Shown here: one piece after another, positions 41,735 to 50,032 of the stretch
Layout: each line of letters begins with the position of its first letter
Numbering within the stretch: position 1 is the first letter of the stretch
Source: Glycomyces fuscus
GTDB lineage: Bacteria > Actinomycetota > Actinomycetes > Streptosporangiales > Streptosporangiaceae
Direction of reading: 5' to 3'
Assembly (NCBI GenBank): GCA_002529455.1
Contig: NYMS01000016.1
Location: forward strand, 96,120-160,119
DNA length: 64,000 bases
Notes under the pieces: model-generated
The model's database searches: none
What the model was told of the DNA's origin: nothing
The model's input: the letters and a program-made list of their open reading frames with translations, nothing else
Made by a program: the position numbers and the translations under genes

Positions 41735-42070
41735 TCATCGGCGCAGGCGGTCCCGGGGGACGTCGCCGTATCCCGCGGGAGTGCGGCATCCCTCGTGGAA
41801 TCCGGGATGGCCGGGGTACCCGACGTTCTCGAACCTGTTGCCCCCGGGAGTCCCGGGATGGTCCCGCTCTCCGCCGAAGGAGTCCTGGTACAGCAGCCAG
41901 GAGCCCCTCACGACGGTGCCCAGGTACTCGCCCCCGTTGTCGAGGGCGACCCCGTCGTCCCAGGGGAACCAGCCGAGCCGGTCGCCGTCGGTGGCCCACA
42001 GGTAGCGGTCGTCCTCGGTGCGCTTCCAGGCGATCCAGCCGCCGGTGCTGTCGAAGAGGTAGATCGCCAC
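41735..42070 (-). CDS. 4-fold beta flower-type protein
   Basis: 111 aa. The protein begins IYLFDSTGGWIAWKRTEDDR and repeats short beta hairpins (YLWATDGDRLGWFPWDDG, GEYLGTVVRGSWLLY), the pattern of the 4-fold beta flower family. The C-terminal 45 residues are Gly/Pro rich. The start is GTG at 42070, eight bases after GGAGG; a longer frame would run into the attachment site of the mobile element. Function unknown. Confidence 0.78.
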   Translation of the reverse strand: MAIYLFDSTGGWIAWKRTEDDRYLWATDGDRLGWFPWDDGVALDNGGEYLGTVVRGSWLLYQDSFGGERDHPGTPGGNRFENVGYPGHPGFHEGCRTPAGYGDVPRDRLRR

Positions 42071-42162
42071 GGTGCCAGCCTCCGCCCGGTGCTCGTCCTC
42101 GGACCAGGTTACGGAGAGGACGGCGCCTTCGACAGGGGCCGTTGCCGTCGAAAGGGCGCGAA

Positions 42163-42258
42163 AAACGCCCGGGGCCAAAGGCTTTCCGGGCGTTCGCACT
42201 GCTCAGGGTGAGTGGCTAGGGGCGGGGTCGAACCGCCGACCTTCCGCTTTTCAGGCGG
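42163..42258. other. attL: left 96-bp attachment repeat
   Basis: Matches 51491-51586 at 95 of 96 bases (the one difference is T at 42183 for C at 51511). It contains the 3' half of tRNA-Phe, from the anticodon stem to the acceptor, plus the tRNA terminator. The tRNA is truncated here: the sequence diverges after AGGCGG. Confidence 0.95.
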
Positions 42259-42749
42259 GGTAGGTGGTGGGTCACCGTACTGGCCTGCGCGGCGAATGTC
42301 CGCTCGGGTCCGGGTGAGTCCATCCCCGGTTGCTGTCGTTGCTGTCACCGCTGCTGTCACTTCGAGGTGTCTTCGGCCTGCCTCGACGTAGGGGAAAACG
42401 GTCCGCCACAGCGGTGCCGCGCGTGCGCTCCTCCGTCTGTCACCGCTCCCCCGGCCACGGGGTTTCGGCAACCACGGTTCCGGTCCGAGGTGCCCGATAG
42501 CGACGCGGCGGTCACCCAAGACAGTCGCACTCCGCTATCGGGTGCCTCGGGATCTGAGCACGTCATCAGCCGATTTTTCCGGAACCGCAACCGTTTGTCG
42601 GCGGCCCGCGTCAAGATGCCAACCAGGTCGGCCATCGGCCGCGCTCGGGACCGGGCGACAGCCCGCAGCCCGAGCGGCGGCCGGAGGCCGACAAAACGGC
42701 GCTCGCGCCGTCGCCTTGATCCCATACAGCTCAACTCGGCAGAGGAACA
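42259..42749. other. 490-bp non-coding stretch of the element with long inverted repeat
   Basis: No convincing gene. An inverted repeat pairs 42487-42502 with 42533-42548 (14 of 16 bases; the inner CCCGATAGCG arm is perfect) around a 30-nt loop. Base composition drops sharply from about 42725 into the next gene. Confidence 0.65.
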
Positions 42750-43670
42750 ATGTTAATAACCAAGAAGGATGATTCAAGAATCCGAAGAAGAATCGCAAAC
42801 AAGATGAAGGATGCACAGAGAATCCTAATAGGACCAACGCCCGGCATCGAATCACCCTGGACCCCCAATCCAAATTCCAAAGGGAGTAAGGATATTGAAA
42901 TAGAAATCGAACAACCAAGCCTTTTCGGAATTCCTATAGAAATAAATTTGCCCTTAAGCTGGTCGCGATGTTGGCTAATTCAAGCCTCAAAGAGGATCTC
43001 TTTCTCAGCCTCCGCATTGACAAAAAGTCAGGAGAGAATAACCAACATATCCCCCTTGCTGCGATCCGCCACCGAAGAGGCGCTCTGGTCAACCTGGCTC
43101 CTAGAGGACCCGACCCCTGAAACCAGATTGGCCCGCGGATTACTGGCAGAGATGGAAGGGTGCTGGTCTAAAATCCAATATTTCAATGAAATTGACCACG
43201 AATTTACAGAAAAAGCCAGAGGCTACCTTCAGCACCTACAAGAGCGATCCGAAGAGGAATTTCCCGAATCCTTCAAGTACTCCCCGAACGGAAAAAAGAT
43301 TGTAAACCTGGGGGGCCAGTCTTACCCAAAAATATCCAAACTTTACATCGACCACCTCCCCCAAATGAATAAAGAGCCCAAAGATAGCCAAAAGTCGGGC
43401 GTATACGGTGAAGCCTCATCCCCAACCCACGCCACCGCCGGATTGACGGATGAGCGCCCAGTAAGCTACATATCAGGGCAATTCATCCTTGAAGATACAT
43501 CCAACCTTCACAACGAAGGGAGAATCATCGGACCCGCATGCCTGGCCTTCGCCCAGGCCGCCAACATGATACATTCCCATTTGGGCTATGAATCCGAAAT
43601 GGAAGATTGGGCTTTGGATATATTTGGGGCCCTAATGGAATGGTGCTCTTTGAATGGCTGCAAGGATTAG
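42750..43670 (+). CDS. low-G+C cargo gene of unknown function
   Basis: 306 aa encoded at under 50% G+C, far below its 70+% neighbours, so recently acquired. It has at least three TTA leucine codons, including codon 2, which makes translation dependent on the rare bldA-type tRNA. The protein is mostly alpha-helical. A segment around residues 105-135 (LLRSATEEALWSTWLLEDPT, followed by ARGLLAEMEG) and a C-terminal PACLAFAQAANMIHSHLGY resemble uncharacterised helical proteins of actinobacterial accessory regions. No enzyme motif is seen. AGAGGA precedes the ATG closely. A defence or immunity role is possible but unproven. Confidence 0.8.
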   Translation: MLITKKDDSRIRRRIANKMKDAQRILIGPTPGIESPWTPNPNSKGSKDIEIEIEQPSLFGIPIEINLPLSWSRCWLIQASKRISFSASALTKSQERITNISPLLRSATEEALWSTWLLEDPTPETRLARGLLAEMEGCWSKIQYFNEIDHEFTEKARGYLQHLQERSEEEFPESFKYSPNGKKIVNLGGQSYPKISKLYIDHLPQMNKEPKDSQKSGVYGEASSPTHATAGLTDERPVSYISGQFILEDTSNLHNEGRIIGPACLAFAQAANMIHSHLGYESEMEDWALDIFGALMEWCSLNGCKD

Positions 43671-43679
43671 ATTTAAATA

Positions 43680-44102
43680 CTAGAAAATGTAGGAGATACG
43701 AAACCAGGTCTTGCGGCCGGAGAGAGTGGCGTGGCTGCCCCATGAGGTGGCCAACGCGTCAACGAGGAACAGGCCGCGACCGTGTTCGGCGTCAGGTTCG
43801 GGCTGCGCCACATACGGGGCGTCGAAATACGAACCTCCGTCGTGCACGGTGACGCGCACACTGCGGCCGTGCTCGTGCTCGATGAGGACGCCGAACCCCG
43901 CCCCCGGAAGATTGGACGGCGTGTGCTGCACCGCGTTGGTCGCCAGCTCGCTTGTGAGTAGTACCGCGTCGTCCACCACCGGGCAGTCCGCCAGACGCTC
44001 GGCGACGAACGCCCGCACTGCGGCGATCTGGTCGGGGCGGCCGTAGAACCACCCGTGGTGGACGCTCACCGTGCGGTTGGGCCTGTCTGCGTGGAGGGAC
44101 AT
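43680..44102 (-). CDS. anti-sigma-like ATP-binding protein (HATPase_c, RsbW family)
   Basis: 140 aa. The GHKL fold has an N box LLTSELATNAVQHT, VTVHDGG, and a GRGLFLVDALATSWG lid region. Such single-domain proteins are abundant in actinobacteria, often beside XRE regulators of the WhiJ/AbaA type. It is divergent from the ABM/XRE pair across 155 bp and convergent with the low-G+C gene, 9 bp apart. Confidence 0.9.
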   Translation of the reverse strand: MSLHADRPNRTVSVHHGWFYGRPDQIAAVRAFVAERLADCPVVDDAVLLTSELATNAVQHTPSNLPGAGFGVLIEHEHGRSVRVTVHDGGSYFDAPYVAQPEPDAEHGRGLFLVDALATSWGSHATLSGRKTWFRISYIF

Positions 44103-44153
44103 GGGGTTTCACCTCGTGCTCTGGGTGCAGGGGGCAGACACTGAGCTGCATGA

Positions 44154-44180
44154 CTAGTACTATTAGTACGGCTACCGTAC
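44154..44180. promoter_or_regulatory. repeated AGTAC motifs and GTACGG-CTA-CCGTAC palindrome
   Basis: Perfect 6-bp arms at 44166-44180, preceded by AGTAC direct repeats at 44156 and 44165. AGTACGG recurs at 44221. It lies in the divergent promoter region of the ATPase and ABM/XRE genes and is a likely operator for the XRE protein. Confidence 0.5.
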
Positions 44181-44257
44181 ATTGAATGCGTGTGTAGCGC
44201 ACTGGTTTGCGCGCACAATAAGTACGGGTCTTGTAGTCGAAGTGAGGAGAGTGCCCC

Positions 44258-44566
44258 ATGTTCGGACTGTCTGTGCGGTTCACGCTCAAGGACGAGGCCG
44301 CCGCCGACGGCTTCGACGCCCTGGTGGCGGAGACGCTTCCGCACATCCGCCAGAGCGAGCCGGGCACGCTCGTGTACGCGGTCCACACGGTGGAGGGCAA
44401 GCCGCTGGAGCGGATCTTCTACGAGCTGTACGCCGACCGCGCCGCCTTCGAGGCGCACGAGGAGCAGCCGCACGTGAAGCGCTTCCTGGACGCTCGCGGC
44501 GCGTTCCTGGCCTCGGTGGACGTGGACTTCCTGGACCTGGTGGACGCCAAGGGTGTGCAGGAGTGA
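44258..44566 (+). CDS. antibiotic biosynthesis monooxygenase (ABM)-domain protein
   Basis: 102 aa, one ferredoxin-like ABM domain (FGLSVRFTLKDEAAADGFDA and PGTLVYAVHTVEGKPLERI). Such proteins are small dimeric oxygenases or heme/quinol-handling enzymes; the substrate is unknown. GAGGAGA lies upstream of the ATG. Its stop overlaps the start of the XRE gene (GTGA), so the two are coupled. Confidence 0.88.
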   Translation: MFGLSVRFTLKDEAAADGFDALVAETLPHIRQSEPGTLVYAVHTVEGKPLERIFYELYADRAAFEAHEEQPHVKRFLDARGAFLASVDVDFLDLVDAKGVQE

Positions 44567-45771
44567 GTACCGACTACCAGAAGGCGCTGGGCCGCAAGGT
44601 CGCCAAGCACCGCAGACAGCGCGGACTCTCCCAACGGGAGTTCGCCGGACTCGTGGGACGCTCCGAGACCTGGGTGTCCCAGGTCGAACGCGGGGTGCGC
44701 AAGGTCGACCGGATGGTGGTCCTCGAAAAGCTGGCCGAGGTCCTGGAGATCCCCGTCTCCGAGCTGGCCGCAGAGGCTCCCATCGTCGCCGCCTCCAACG
44801 AGGAACCTCCGGGCAGTAGCCGCCTGCGCCTCATCCTGAGCGGGTCGCACGCCCTGGCCGCGCTGCTGCGGCGCAATCCCGCGTCGGTCGACATGGACGG
44901 CCTTCGCCAGCGGGTGGACCGCGCCTGGGAACTGACGCACGCCAGCGCCTACATGGAGCTGACCGAGGTCCTGGAGTCACTGATCCCCGACCTGGAGTCG
45001 GCCGCGCGCTCCGTCCCCAACGGTGAGCGCCTGGAGCTGTTCCGGCTCCTCAACGCCGCCTACCGGGCCTGCTCCTCCACACTGTCCCGCCTGGGCGAGT
45101 ACGAAGCGGCGTGGATCGCCGCCGACCGCGCCATCACGGCGGCCGAACGGGCGGAGGACCCGCTCCTCATGGCGGCGGGTGAGTTCCGCCTGTGCCTGAC
45201 CTTCCAGGGGGCACGCCACTACGACCAGGTGGAGGCCACCGCGCAGACCGCGTGCGAGGCGCTGGGCGACCTGGTGGAGGAGGGCAACCCCGAAGCGATG
45301 TCCGTCTACGGCGCGCTGACCCTGCAACGGGCGGTCGCCGCCGCACGCCGCAACAACGCCACACTCGCTTACCGGCACGTGGCCGAGGCCAAGCGGATCG
45401 CGGACGCCATCGGCGGAGAGCGCAACGACTTCAACACCGAGTTCGGTCCGGCGAACGTGGGCCTGCATGAGGTGTCCGTGGCGGTGGACCTGGGCGACGC
45501 TGGCGTGGCTCTGCGGGCTGCGGACGGCGTGGACGTGTCCATCCTGTCCCCGGAGCGCCGGGGCCGCTTCCTCATCGACGTGGCACGCGCCCAGCTCCAA
45601 CGCCGCAACGCCGACGCCGCCGTGGCCACCCTGGAGGAGGCAGAGCGGATCACGCCCGAACAGGTCCACTCACATCCGATCGTGCGACAGGTCGTCGGCG
45701 ATCTCCTGGCGATCCAGGACCCCGCCGGAACAGCGCTGACCGGCCTTGCGAGGAGGGTGGGCGCACCCTGA
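44563..45771 (+). CDS. XRE-family regulator with helical/TPR-like C-terminal domain
   Basis: 402 aa. The N-terminal helix-turn-helix (residues 8-65) reads RRQRGLSQREFAGLVGRSET. The remaining 330 residues are helical repeats, as in the helical-domain XRE regulators of Streptomyces elements. It probably controls the element's cargo and transfer genes. The GTG at 44563 overlaps the ABM stop. The gene is followed by a perfect palindrome. Confidence 0.92.
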   Translation: MSTDYQKALGRKVAKHRRQRGLSQREFAGLVGRSETWVSQVERGVRKVDRMVVLEKLAEVLEIPVSELAAEAPIVAASNEEPPGSSRLRLILSGSHALAALLRRNPASVDMDGLRQRVDRAWELTHASAYMELTEVLESLIPDLESAARSVPNGERLELFRLLNAAYRACSSTLSRLGEYEAAWIAADRAITAAERAEDPLLMAAGEFRLCLTFQGARHYDQVEATAQTACEALGDLVEEGNPEAMSVYGALTLQRAVAAARRNNATLAYRHVAEAKRIADAIGGERNDFNTEFGPANVGLHEVSVAVDLGDAGVALRAADGVDVSILSPERRGRFLIDVARAQLQRRNADAAVATLEEAERITPEQVHSHPIVRQVVGDLLAIQDPAGTALTGLARRVGAP

Positions 45772-45786
45772 GTGCTAGCTAGCACT
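45771..45786. promoter_or_regulatory. perfect 16-bp palindrome AGTGCTAGCTAGCACT
   Basis: It begins at the last base of the XRE stop codon and lies 125 bp before the pra-like gene. GTACTAG at 45791-45797 is the reverse complement of the CTAGTAC in the XRE/ATPase divergent region, which suggests a shared regulator. Confidence 0.6.
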
Positions 45787-45819
45787 TCATGTACTAGACA
45801 AAACAAAAAGTGCGGATTA

Positions 45820-45875
45820 GTGTGTGGTGGGTCGCACAGTCCTTCCTGCTGTGGAAGGCGCGACCGACCACACAC
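45820..45875. terminator. long imperfect hairpin upstream of pra-like gene
   Basis: Sixteen-bp arms with one mismatch (GTGTGTGGTGGGTCGC), plus an inner CCTTCC/GGAAGG stem. The gene start is 36 bp downstream. It may end XRE transcription or act as a 5' structure of the next mRNA. Confidence 0.6.
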
Positions 45876-45911
45876 TTTCGTTTGCGCCAACAGGCGCGGT
45901 GAGGAGTCCGC

Positions 45912-46319
45912 ATGGCTATCCAGGGTGCGTTGCCGGTCGAGTTCGGCACGGTGTTCCCGCACGGTGCCTTCGCCCTCGGGGTGGAGGCGATCACCGACTT
46001 CGAGACCAAGCGACCCCAACTCGACAAGGACACGGGCCTGCCGCTGTGGGCGGTGGACGTGATCGACGCCGACCCCGAGGCACGGGGCAAGGCCAAGTCG
46101 GTCAAGGTCAAGGTCGCCGCCGAGGTCTGCCCCACCCTGCCCGACGAGGTCCCCGGCCTGCCCTTCCGCCCGGTGGAGTTCGAGGCGATGGCGGTCATGC
46201 CCTACGTCGACGACAACGGCCGTCGTCCCCGGGTGGCGTACTCGCTGCGCGCCCGTGGCGTGAAGGCTCCCGGCGCTTCGGGTGGTCGCCGCGCTCCGGC
46301 GGCCAAGGACGCCGCCTGA
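45912..46319 (+). CDS. Pra-like activator of replication, integration and excision
   Basis: 135 aa, soluble. It starts MAIQGALPVEFGTVFPHGAF and contains LPDEVPGLPFRPVEFEAM, which is the conserved pattern of proteins annotated as plasmid replication/integration/excision activators in AICEs. The basic Ala-rich tail is variable. GAGGAG lies seven bases upstream of the ATG. It is probably the switch gene that starts excision. Confidence 0.8.
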   Translation: MAIQGALPVEFGTVFPHGAFALGVEAITDFETKRPQLDKDTGLPLWAVDVIDADPEARGKAKSVKVKVAAEVCPTLPDEVPGLPFRPVEFEAMAVMPYVDDNGRRPRVAYSLRARGVKAPGASGGRRAPAAKDAA

Positions 46320-46339
46320 CCCGCCACAAGACATGAGAC

Positions 46340-46373
46340 GGGGCGGCCTGGTGCGCCAACACCTAGCCGCCCC
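46340..46373 (+). terminator. hairpin after pra-like gene
   Basis: GGGGCGGC and GCCGCCCC arms, with partial pairing of the inner bases, 20 bp beyond the stop. Confidence 0.65.
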
Positions 46374-46427
46374 TGTGAACCCCTCCTGCAAGCCCTCGCT
46401 CAAGCTTCGTGAAGAGGTGTCCTCAGT

Positions 46428-46679
46428 ATGTCCGAAAACCGACCCGACCTGTCCACACTGACCGGACCACAGTTGGTCCGGGCCTTCCTCGCCGAGTTCG
46501 ACAAGCCGCGTACGACCCCGGCTGAGCGGGCGGCGTTCTTCGACTTCAAGGCACGGGTGTTCACCGCCATCGCTGAGCGGGACGCCAACCCGGACGCGGC
46601 TCGCGCCGCTGCTCGCGCCCGTGTGGCCCGTGACCGGCTCCTGGCCCAGACCGACACCGCGAACGGCGGTGAGGCGTGA
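46428..46679 (+). CDS. small helical AICE protein of unknown function
   Basis: 83 aa, all-helical and charged (residues 12-80), with no motif I recognise. Small proteins of this type precede the transfer gene in many AICEs. Its stop overlaps the traSA start (TGATG). GAAGAGG lies upstream of the ATG. Confidence 0.75.
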   Translation: MSENRPDLSTLTGPQLVRAFLAEFDKPRTTPAERAAFFDFKARVFTAIAERDANPDAARAAARARVARDRLLAQTDTANGGEA

Positions 46680-48103
46680 TGCTGCGTCAGCCCAAGGTGG
46701 GAGCCGCTCAGACCTCTCCGACTCTCCCCACCCCCGCCCAGGGAGTACGGTTCACCACTCCCGTCGTGGAGACCCCCGGGATCGTCGTGCTGGCCTCCTG
46801 GGTCTGGCGGCTGATCCGCTTCCTGGTCACCCTGCCGTTCCGGTTCCCGGTCATGGTCGCCTGCCTGGCCGCCTCGGCCGGGGCCTGGTGGTGGTTGGAC
46901 TGGCCGGGTCTCGCTGCTCTGTGGGGCGTGGCTGCGGTGGTGTCCCTGGTGTGGTGGCGGACCTGGCCTGGCTCCTACCGCACCTGCGTCGCCCTGCGTC
47001 TGTTGGCGTGGTGGCGGCACCTGTTCGTGTACAAGAGGCACTGGCAGCCGGTGTTGGTGATCTCCGGGCTGGCCGAGTCCTACCAGGAACGCCGCTACCT
47101 GCCCCGTATCCGCCGCGTCCGGTGCAACTCCTGGGCTGACTACGTCCGGGTGTCCCTGGTCGCCGGAACCTCACCGGTCGACTTCGAGCACCGCGTCACC
47201 GAGCTGGCGCACGGCTTCGCCGCCCCCTCCTGCCGCGTGGTCGTCAACGGTTCCCGGGACATCACGTTGGAGTTCCCCCGCCGCGACACGTTGGCCGAAC
47301 CCCTCGACGCCCTACCCGTCCCTGACTCCCCGGACCTGGACGCGCTCCCGGCCGGACAGCGGGAAGACGGTTCACCCTGGTTGCTGCGGTTGCACGGAAC
47401 CCACGTGCTCGTGGTCGGGGTGACCGGGGCCGGCAAGGGGTCGGTGATCTGGTCCACGGTCCGCGCCATGCTCCCCGCCCTGGCCGATGGAACGGCCGAG
47501 GTGTGGGCGATCGACCCCAAGCGCATGGAACTGGCCTACGGGCGGGACCTGTTCGCCCACTACGCCGACACGGGCGAATCCGCGGTGGCCCTGCTGGAGC
47601 GTGCGGTGGCCTCGATGCAGGAGCGGGCCGAACGCTACGCCGGGAAACAGCGTTCCCACGTGCCCACGGTCGATGACCCGTTCGTAGTGGTGCTGCTCGA
47701 TGAGGTGGCGTTCCTGACCGCTTACCACCCCGACCGCGACATCCGGCGGCGGGCGGAGAACGCGATCGCCACTCTGACGTCCCAGGGCCGCTCGGTCGGC
47801 TTCGCCGTGCTGGCCGCGTTGCAGGACCCGCGCAAGGAGGTCATGAACCTGCGCAACCTCTTCCCCGACAAGGTCGCTCTGCGGCTGGACGAGGCATCGC
47901 AGGTGGACATGGTCCTCGGAGAGGGAGCACGTGAACGCGGGGCGGAAGCCCACCTGATCGACCCTGCCTTGCCGGGGGTGGCCTACGTCCGCCTGGAGGG
48001 CTCACCGGCCCCGGCCCGTGTGCGGGCTGCCTACGTCTCCGACGAGGACATCACCGCCATGAACAGCGCTTATCCGTCCTGCTCAGCTGAGGGGGAGCGA
48101 TGA
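46679..48103 (+). CDS. traSA: FtsK/SpoIIIE-type conjugative DNA translocase (TraSA-like)
   Basis: 474 aa. Two membrane segments lie at about 50-100. The motor domain has Walker A VVGVTGAGKGSVIW (about 240-253) and Walker B VVVLLDEVAFL. SVGFAVLAALQDPRKEVMNLRNLFP matches TraB/TraSA proteins. It should pump double-stranded element DNA into a recipient cell. The ATG at 46679 overlaps the upstream stop. No separate relaxase is needed in this system. Confidence 0.93.
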   Translation: MLRQPKVGAAQTSPTLPTPAQGVRFTTPVVETPGIVVLASWVWRLIRFLVTLPFRFPVMVACLAASAGAWWWLDWPGLAALWGVAAVVSLVWWRTWPGSYRTCVALRLLAWWRHLFVYKRHWQPVLVISGLAESYQERRYLPRIRRVRCNSWADYVRVSLVAGTSPVDFEHRVTELAHGFAAPSCRVVVNGSRDITLEFPRRDTLAEPLDALPVPDSPDLDALPAGQREDGSPWLLRLHGTHVLVVGVTGAGKGSVIWSTVRAMLPALADGTAEVWAIDPKRMELAYGRDLFAHYADTGESAVALLERAVASMQERAERYAGKQRSHVPTVDDPFVVVLLDEVAFLTAYHPDRDIRRRAENAIATLTSQGRSVGFAVLAALQDPRKEVMNLRNLFPDKVALRLDEASQVDMVLGEGARERGAEAHLIDPALPGVAYVRLEGSPAPARVRAAYVSDEDITAMNSAYPSCSAEGER

Positions 48104-48312
48104 TGGGTTGGAGAGGCATCGGAGTACATCCGCCACGTCCGCACTCCCAGGACGACGAACACCGTCGCGCCGCCCAGGACGACGCTGTACCAGGTACCAC
48201 CGTTGACGACCACGGTCGCGCCAGCGATAGCCGTTCCAAGTGCCACAAGGGCGTACCAGCCTGGAACGAGTCGTCTCAGTTCGGCTCGGGTGTACCGCTC
48301 GCGTGGGGGCAT
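48070..48312 (-). CDS. small two-helix membrane protein on the opposite strand
   Basis: 80 aa with two clear hydrophobic helices (WYALVALGTAIAGATVVV and WYSVVLGGATVFVVLG) and a basic N-terminus. GAGGAG lies six bases before the ATG. Its 3' end overlaps the last 34 bp of traSA. It could be a Spd-like spread or immunity/exclusion protein, but the reverse orientation is unusual. A plus-strand frame over the same DNA lacks any protein-like character. Confidence 0.6.
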   Translation of the reverse strand: MPPRERYTRAELRRLVPGWYALVALGTAIAGATVVVNGGTWYSVVLGGATVFVVLGVRTWRMYSDASPTHHRSPSAEQDG

Positions 48313-48338
48313 GAGACTCCTCATCGGGGGGTGGGCTG

Positions 48339-50030
48339 ATGCCGACGCCTACCGGTAAGACAACCCGGGCCGAACGCCTCGCGCAACCACTCGCGCGTGA
48401 GGTGGCCGAACAGGTCGCCGCCGACCACGGCGTGTGCATCCGCCCGGTGTCCCTTCGACGCACCGACATCGCCACTGGTGCCACCGAGGTGATCGACGTT
48501 CCGTGCGGGTCCACGCTGGAATCGCGGTGCCCGGCCTGCGCCAAGCGCAAGAGGTCCCTGCGGCGGACCCAGTGCGAAGAGGGCTGGCACCTGGCCACCG
48601 AACCCGTGGTGACCCCTGATCCGCCGTCCGAGGAACAGCGCTCCTGGGTGGAACAGCGGGCGATGGTCACCGCCGAACGGGATCGCCTCGCCGCCACCGG
48701 GGCCGCTGATCCCCAACAGCTTACGGCGTTGGATGCGGCGATCGCGGACCTGGACGAGGAGATCACCGCATCCGGCCTACGCGGCTCGGTCACCCGCTCC
48801 GGCGACTCCTCGGGATCGTCGGGGTCGCGTCGGGTGCGCTCGACCAAACGCCGCCAAGACGTGCCCGACCTGCCCAAGCGGCCCATGACGAGGAAGACGG
48901 TCGGGCGAGCCTTCACTGATCCGAGCTCGGGCAAGGTGTTCCGGCCCTCGCTGTTCATCACGCTCACCCTGGATTCCTACGGGCGGGTGCGCTCGGACGG
49001 AACCCCGGTCGACCCCTCCACCTACGACTACCGGCGGGCCGCCCGGGACACCCTGCACTTCTCCAAGCTGGTGGATCGCTTCGTGCAGAACCTGAGACGG
49101 GTCGCCGGGTTCGATGTCCAGTACTTCGCCGCCGTGGAACCCCAACGGCGTCTGGCCCCACACCTGCACATGGCCACACGCGGCACCATTCCCCGGGCCG
49201 AACTACGCCAGATCGCCGCCGCCACCTACCACCAGGTGTGGTGGCCTGCCGCCGACCGCGTCGTCTTCGAGGGTGACCACCTTCCCGTGTGGGACGAGGA
49301 CGCCCGAACCTACCTCGACCCGGCCACCGGGGAAGTGCTGCCCACCTGGGATGAGGCGCTGGACGAGTTGGACGCTGACCCAGATCCGGAGCCTTTCCAC
49401 GTGGTCCGCTTCGGGCGTCAGGTGGACGCCAAAGGGGTCGTGGCCGGGTCCGAGGACGCGTCCCGGTGTGTGCGCTACCTGGCCAAGTACCTGACCAAGG
49501 ACATCGCCGACTGCCACCAGGTGGAGACCACCCGACAGGAACAGCACGTGGACCGGCTCCTCGATGCCCTGCGCTTCGAGCCGTGCTCGCCTCGCTGCTC
49601 CAACTGGCTGCGCTACGGCATCCAACCCGACCAGCCCAAAGCAGGGCTGCGCCCCGGGTTCTGCCGGTCCAAGGCCCACCGCCGCGAACACCTGGGTTAC
49701 GCCGGACGCCGTGTCCTGGTCTCGCGCAAGTGGTCGGGCAAGACCCTGGCCGATCACAAGGCGGACCGGCTCGCCTGGGTCCTGGAAACCCTCGGCGTCG
49801 ACCCCGCCAACGAGGACCAGGGCGACGAGGACAACCCGCGTCCCCCGGCGCTGACCTCGGGCTCCTCGGGCTCCTTCGAATGGGAGTTGGCCCGACCCAC
49901 CGATCCCGACGTGGCCCCTCGGGAGCAACGCCTTCTCCGCGCGGTGGGCGAAGCGCTCAAACGCCGCGCTCAACTCGACGCCGCTCGCACCCCCGAACTC
50001 TCGGCAACCCCTGAGCAGGAAGCAGCGTGA
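48339..50030 (+). CDS. repSA: rolling-circle replication initiator (RepSA-like)
   Basis: 563 aa. It carries FITLTLDSYGRV (motif 1), LAPHLHMATRG (HUH metal site, motif 2) and CVRYLAKYLTK with the catalytic Tyr (motif 3). The N-terminus has a CPACAKRKR zinc-type element. Long acidic and Ser/Gly linkers separate the parts. It nicks the element's double-strand origin and starts rolling-circle replication. ATG at 48339; no strong ribosome site is visible. Confidence 0.93.
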   Translation: MPTPTGKTTRAERLAQPLAREVAEQVAADHGVCIRPVSLRRTDIATGATEVIDVPCGSTLESRCPACAKRKRSLRRTQCEEGWHLATEPVVTPDPPSEEQRSWVEQRAMVTAERDRLAATGAADPQQLTALDAAIADLDEEITASGLRGSVTRSGDSSGSSGSRRVRSTKRRQDVPDLPKRPMTRKTVGRAFTDPSSGKVFRPSLFITLTLDSYGRVRSDGTPVDPSTYDYRRAARDTLHFSKLVDRFVQNLRRVAGFDVQYFAAVEPQRRLAPHLHMATRGTIPRAELRQIAAATYHQVWWPAADRVVFEGDHLPVWDEDARTYLDPATGEVLPTWDEALDELDADPDPEPFHVVRFGRQVDAKGVVAGSEDASRCVRYLAKYLTKDIADCHQVETTRQEQHVDRLLDALRFEPCSPRCSNWLRYGIQPDQPKAGLRPGFCRSKAHRREHLGYAGRRVLVSRKWSGKTLADHKADRLAWVLETLGVDPANEDQGDEDNPRPPALTSGSSGSFEWELARPTDPDVAPREQRLLRAVGEALKRRAQLDAARTPELSATPEQEAA

Positions 50031-50032
50031 CC

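Noticed and set aside
42211..42258. Second tRNA-Phe gene at the left end of the element
   Set aside because: Only the 3' half is present; the 5' acceptor and D arm are missing, so it is an attachment-site copy.
42357..42756. Overlapping small frames left of the cargo gene
   Set aside because: No start signals and no protein-like pattern; they cover an inverted repeat.
48100..48339. Plus-strand 79-codon frame between traSA and repSA
   Set aside because: The opposite strand encodes two clear membrane helices behind a perfect ribosome site; the plus frame is hydrophilic and repeat-poor.
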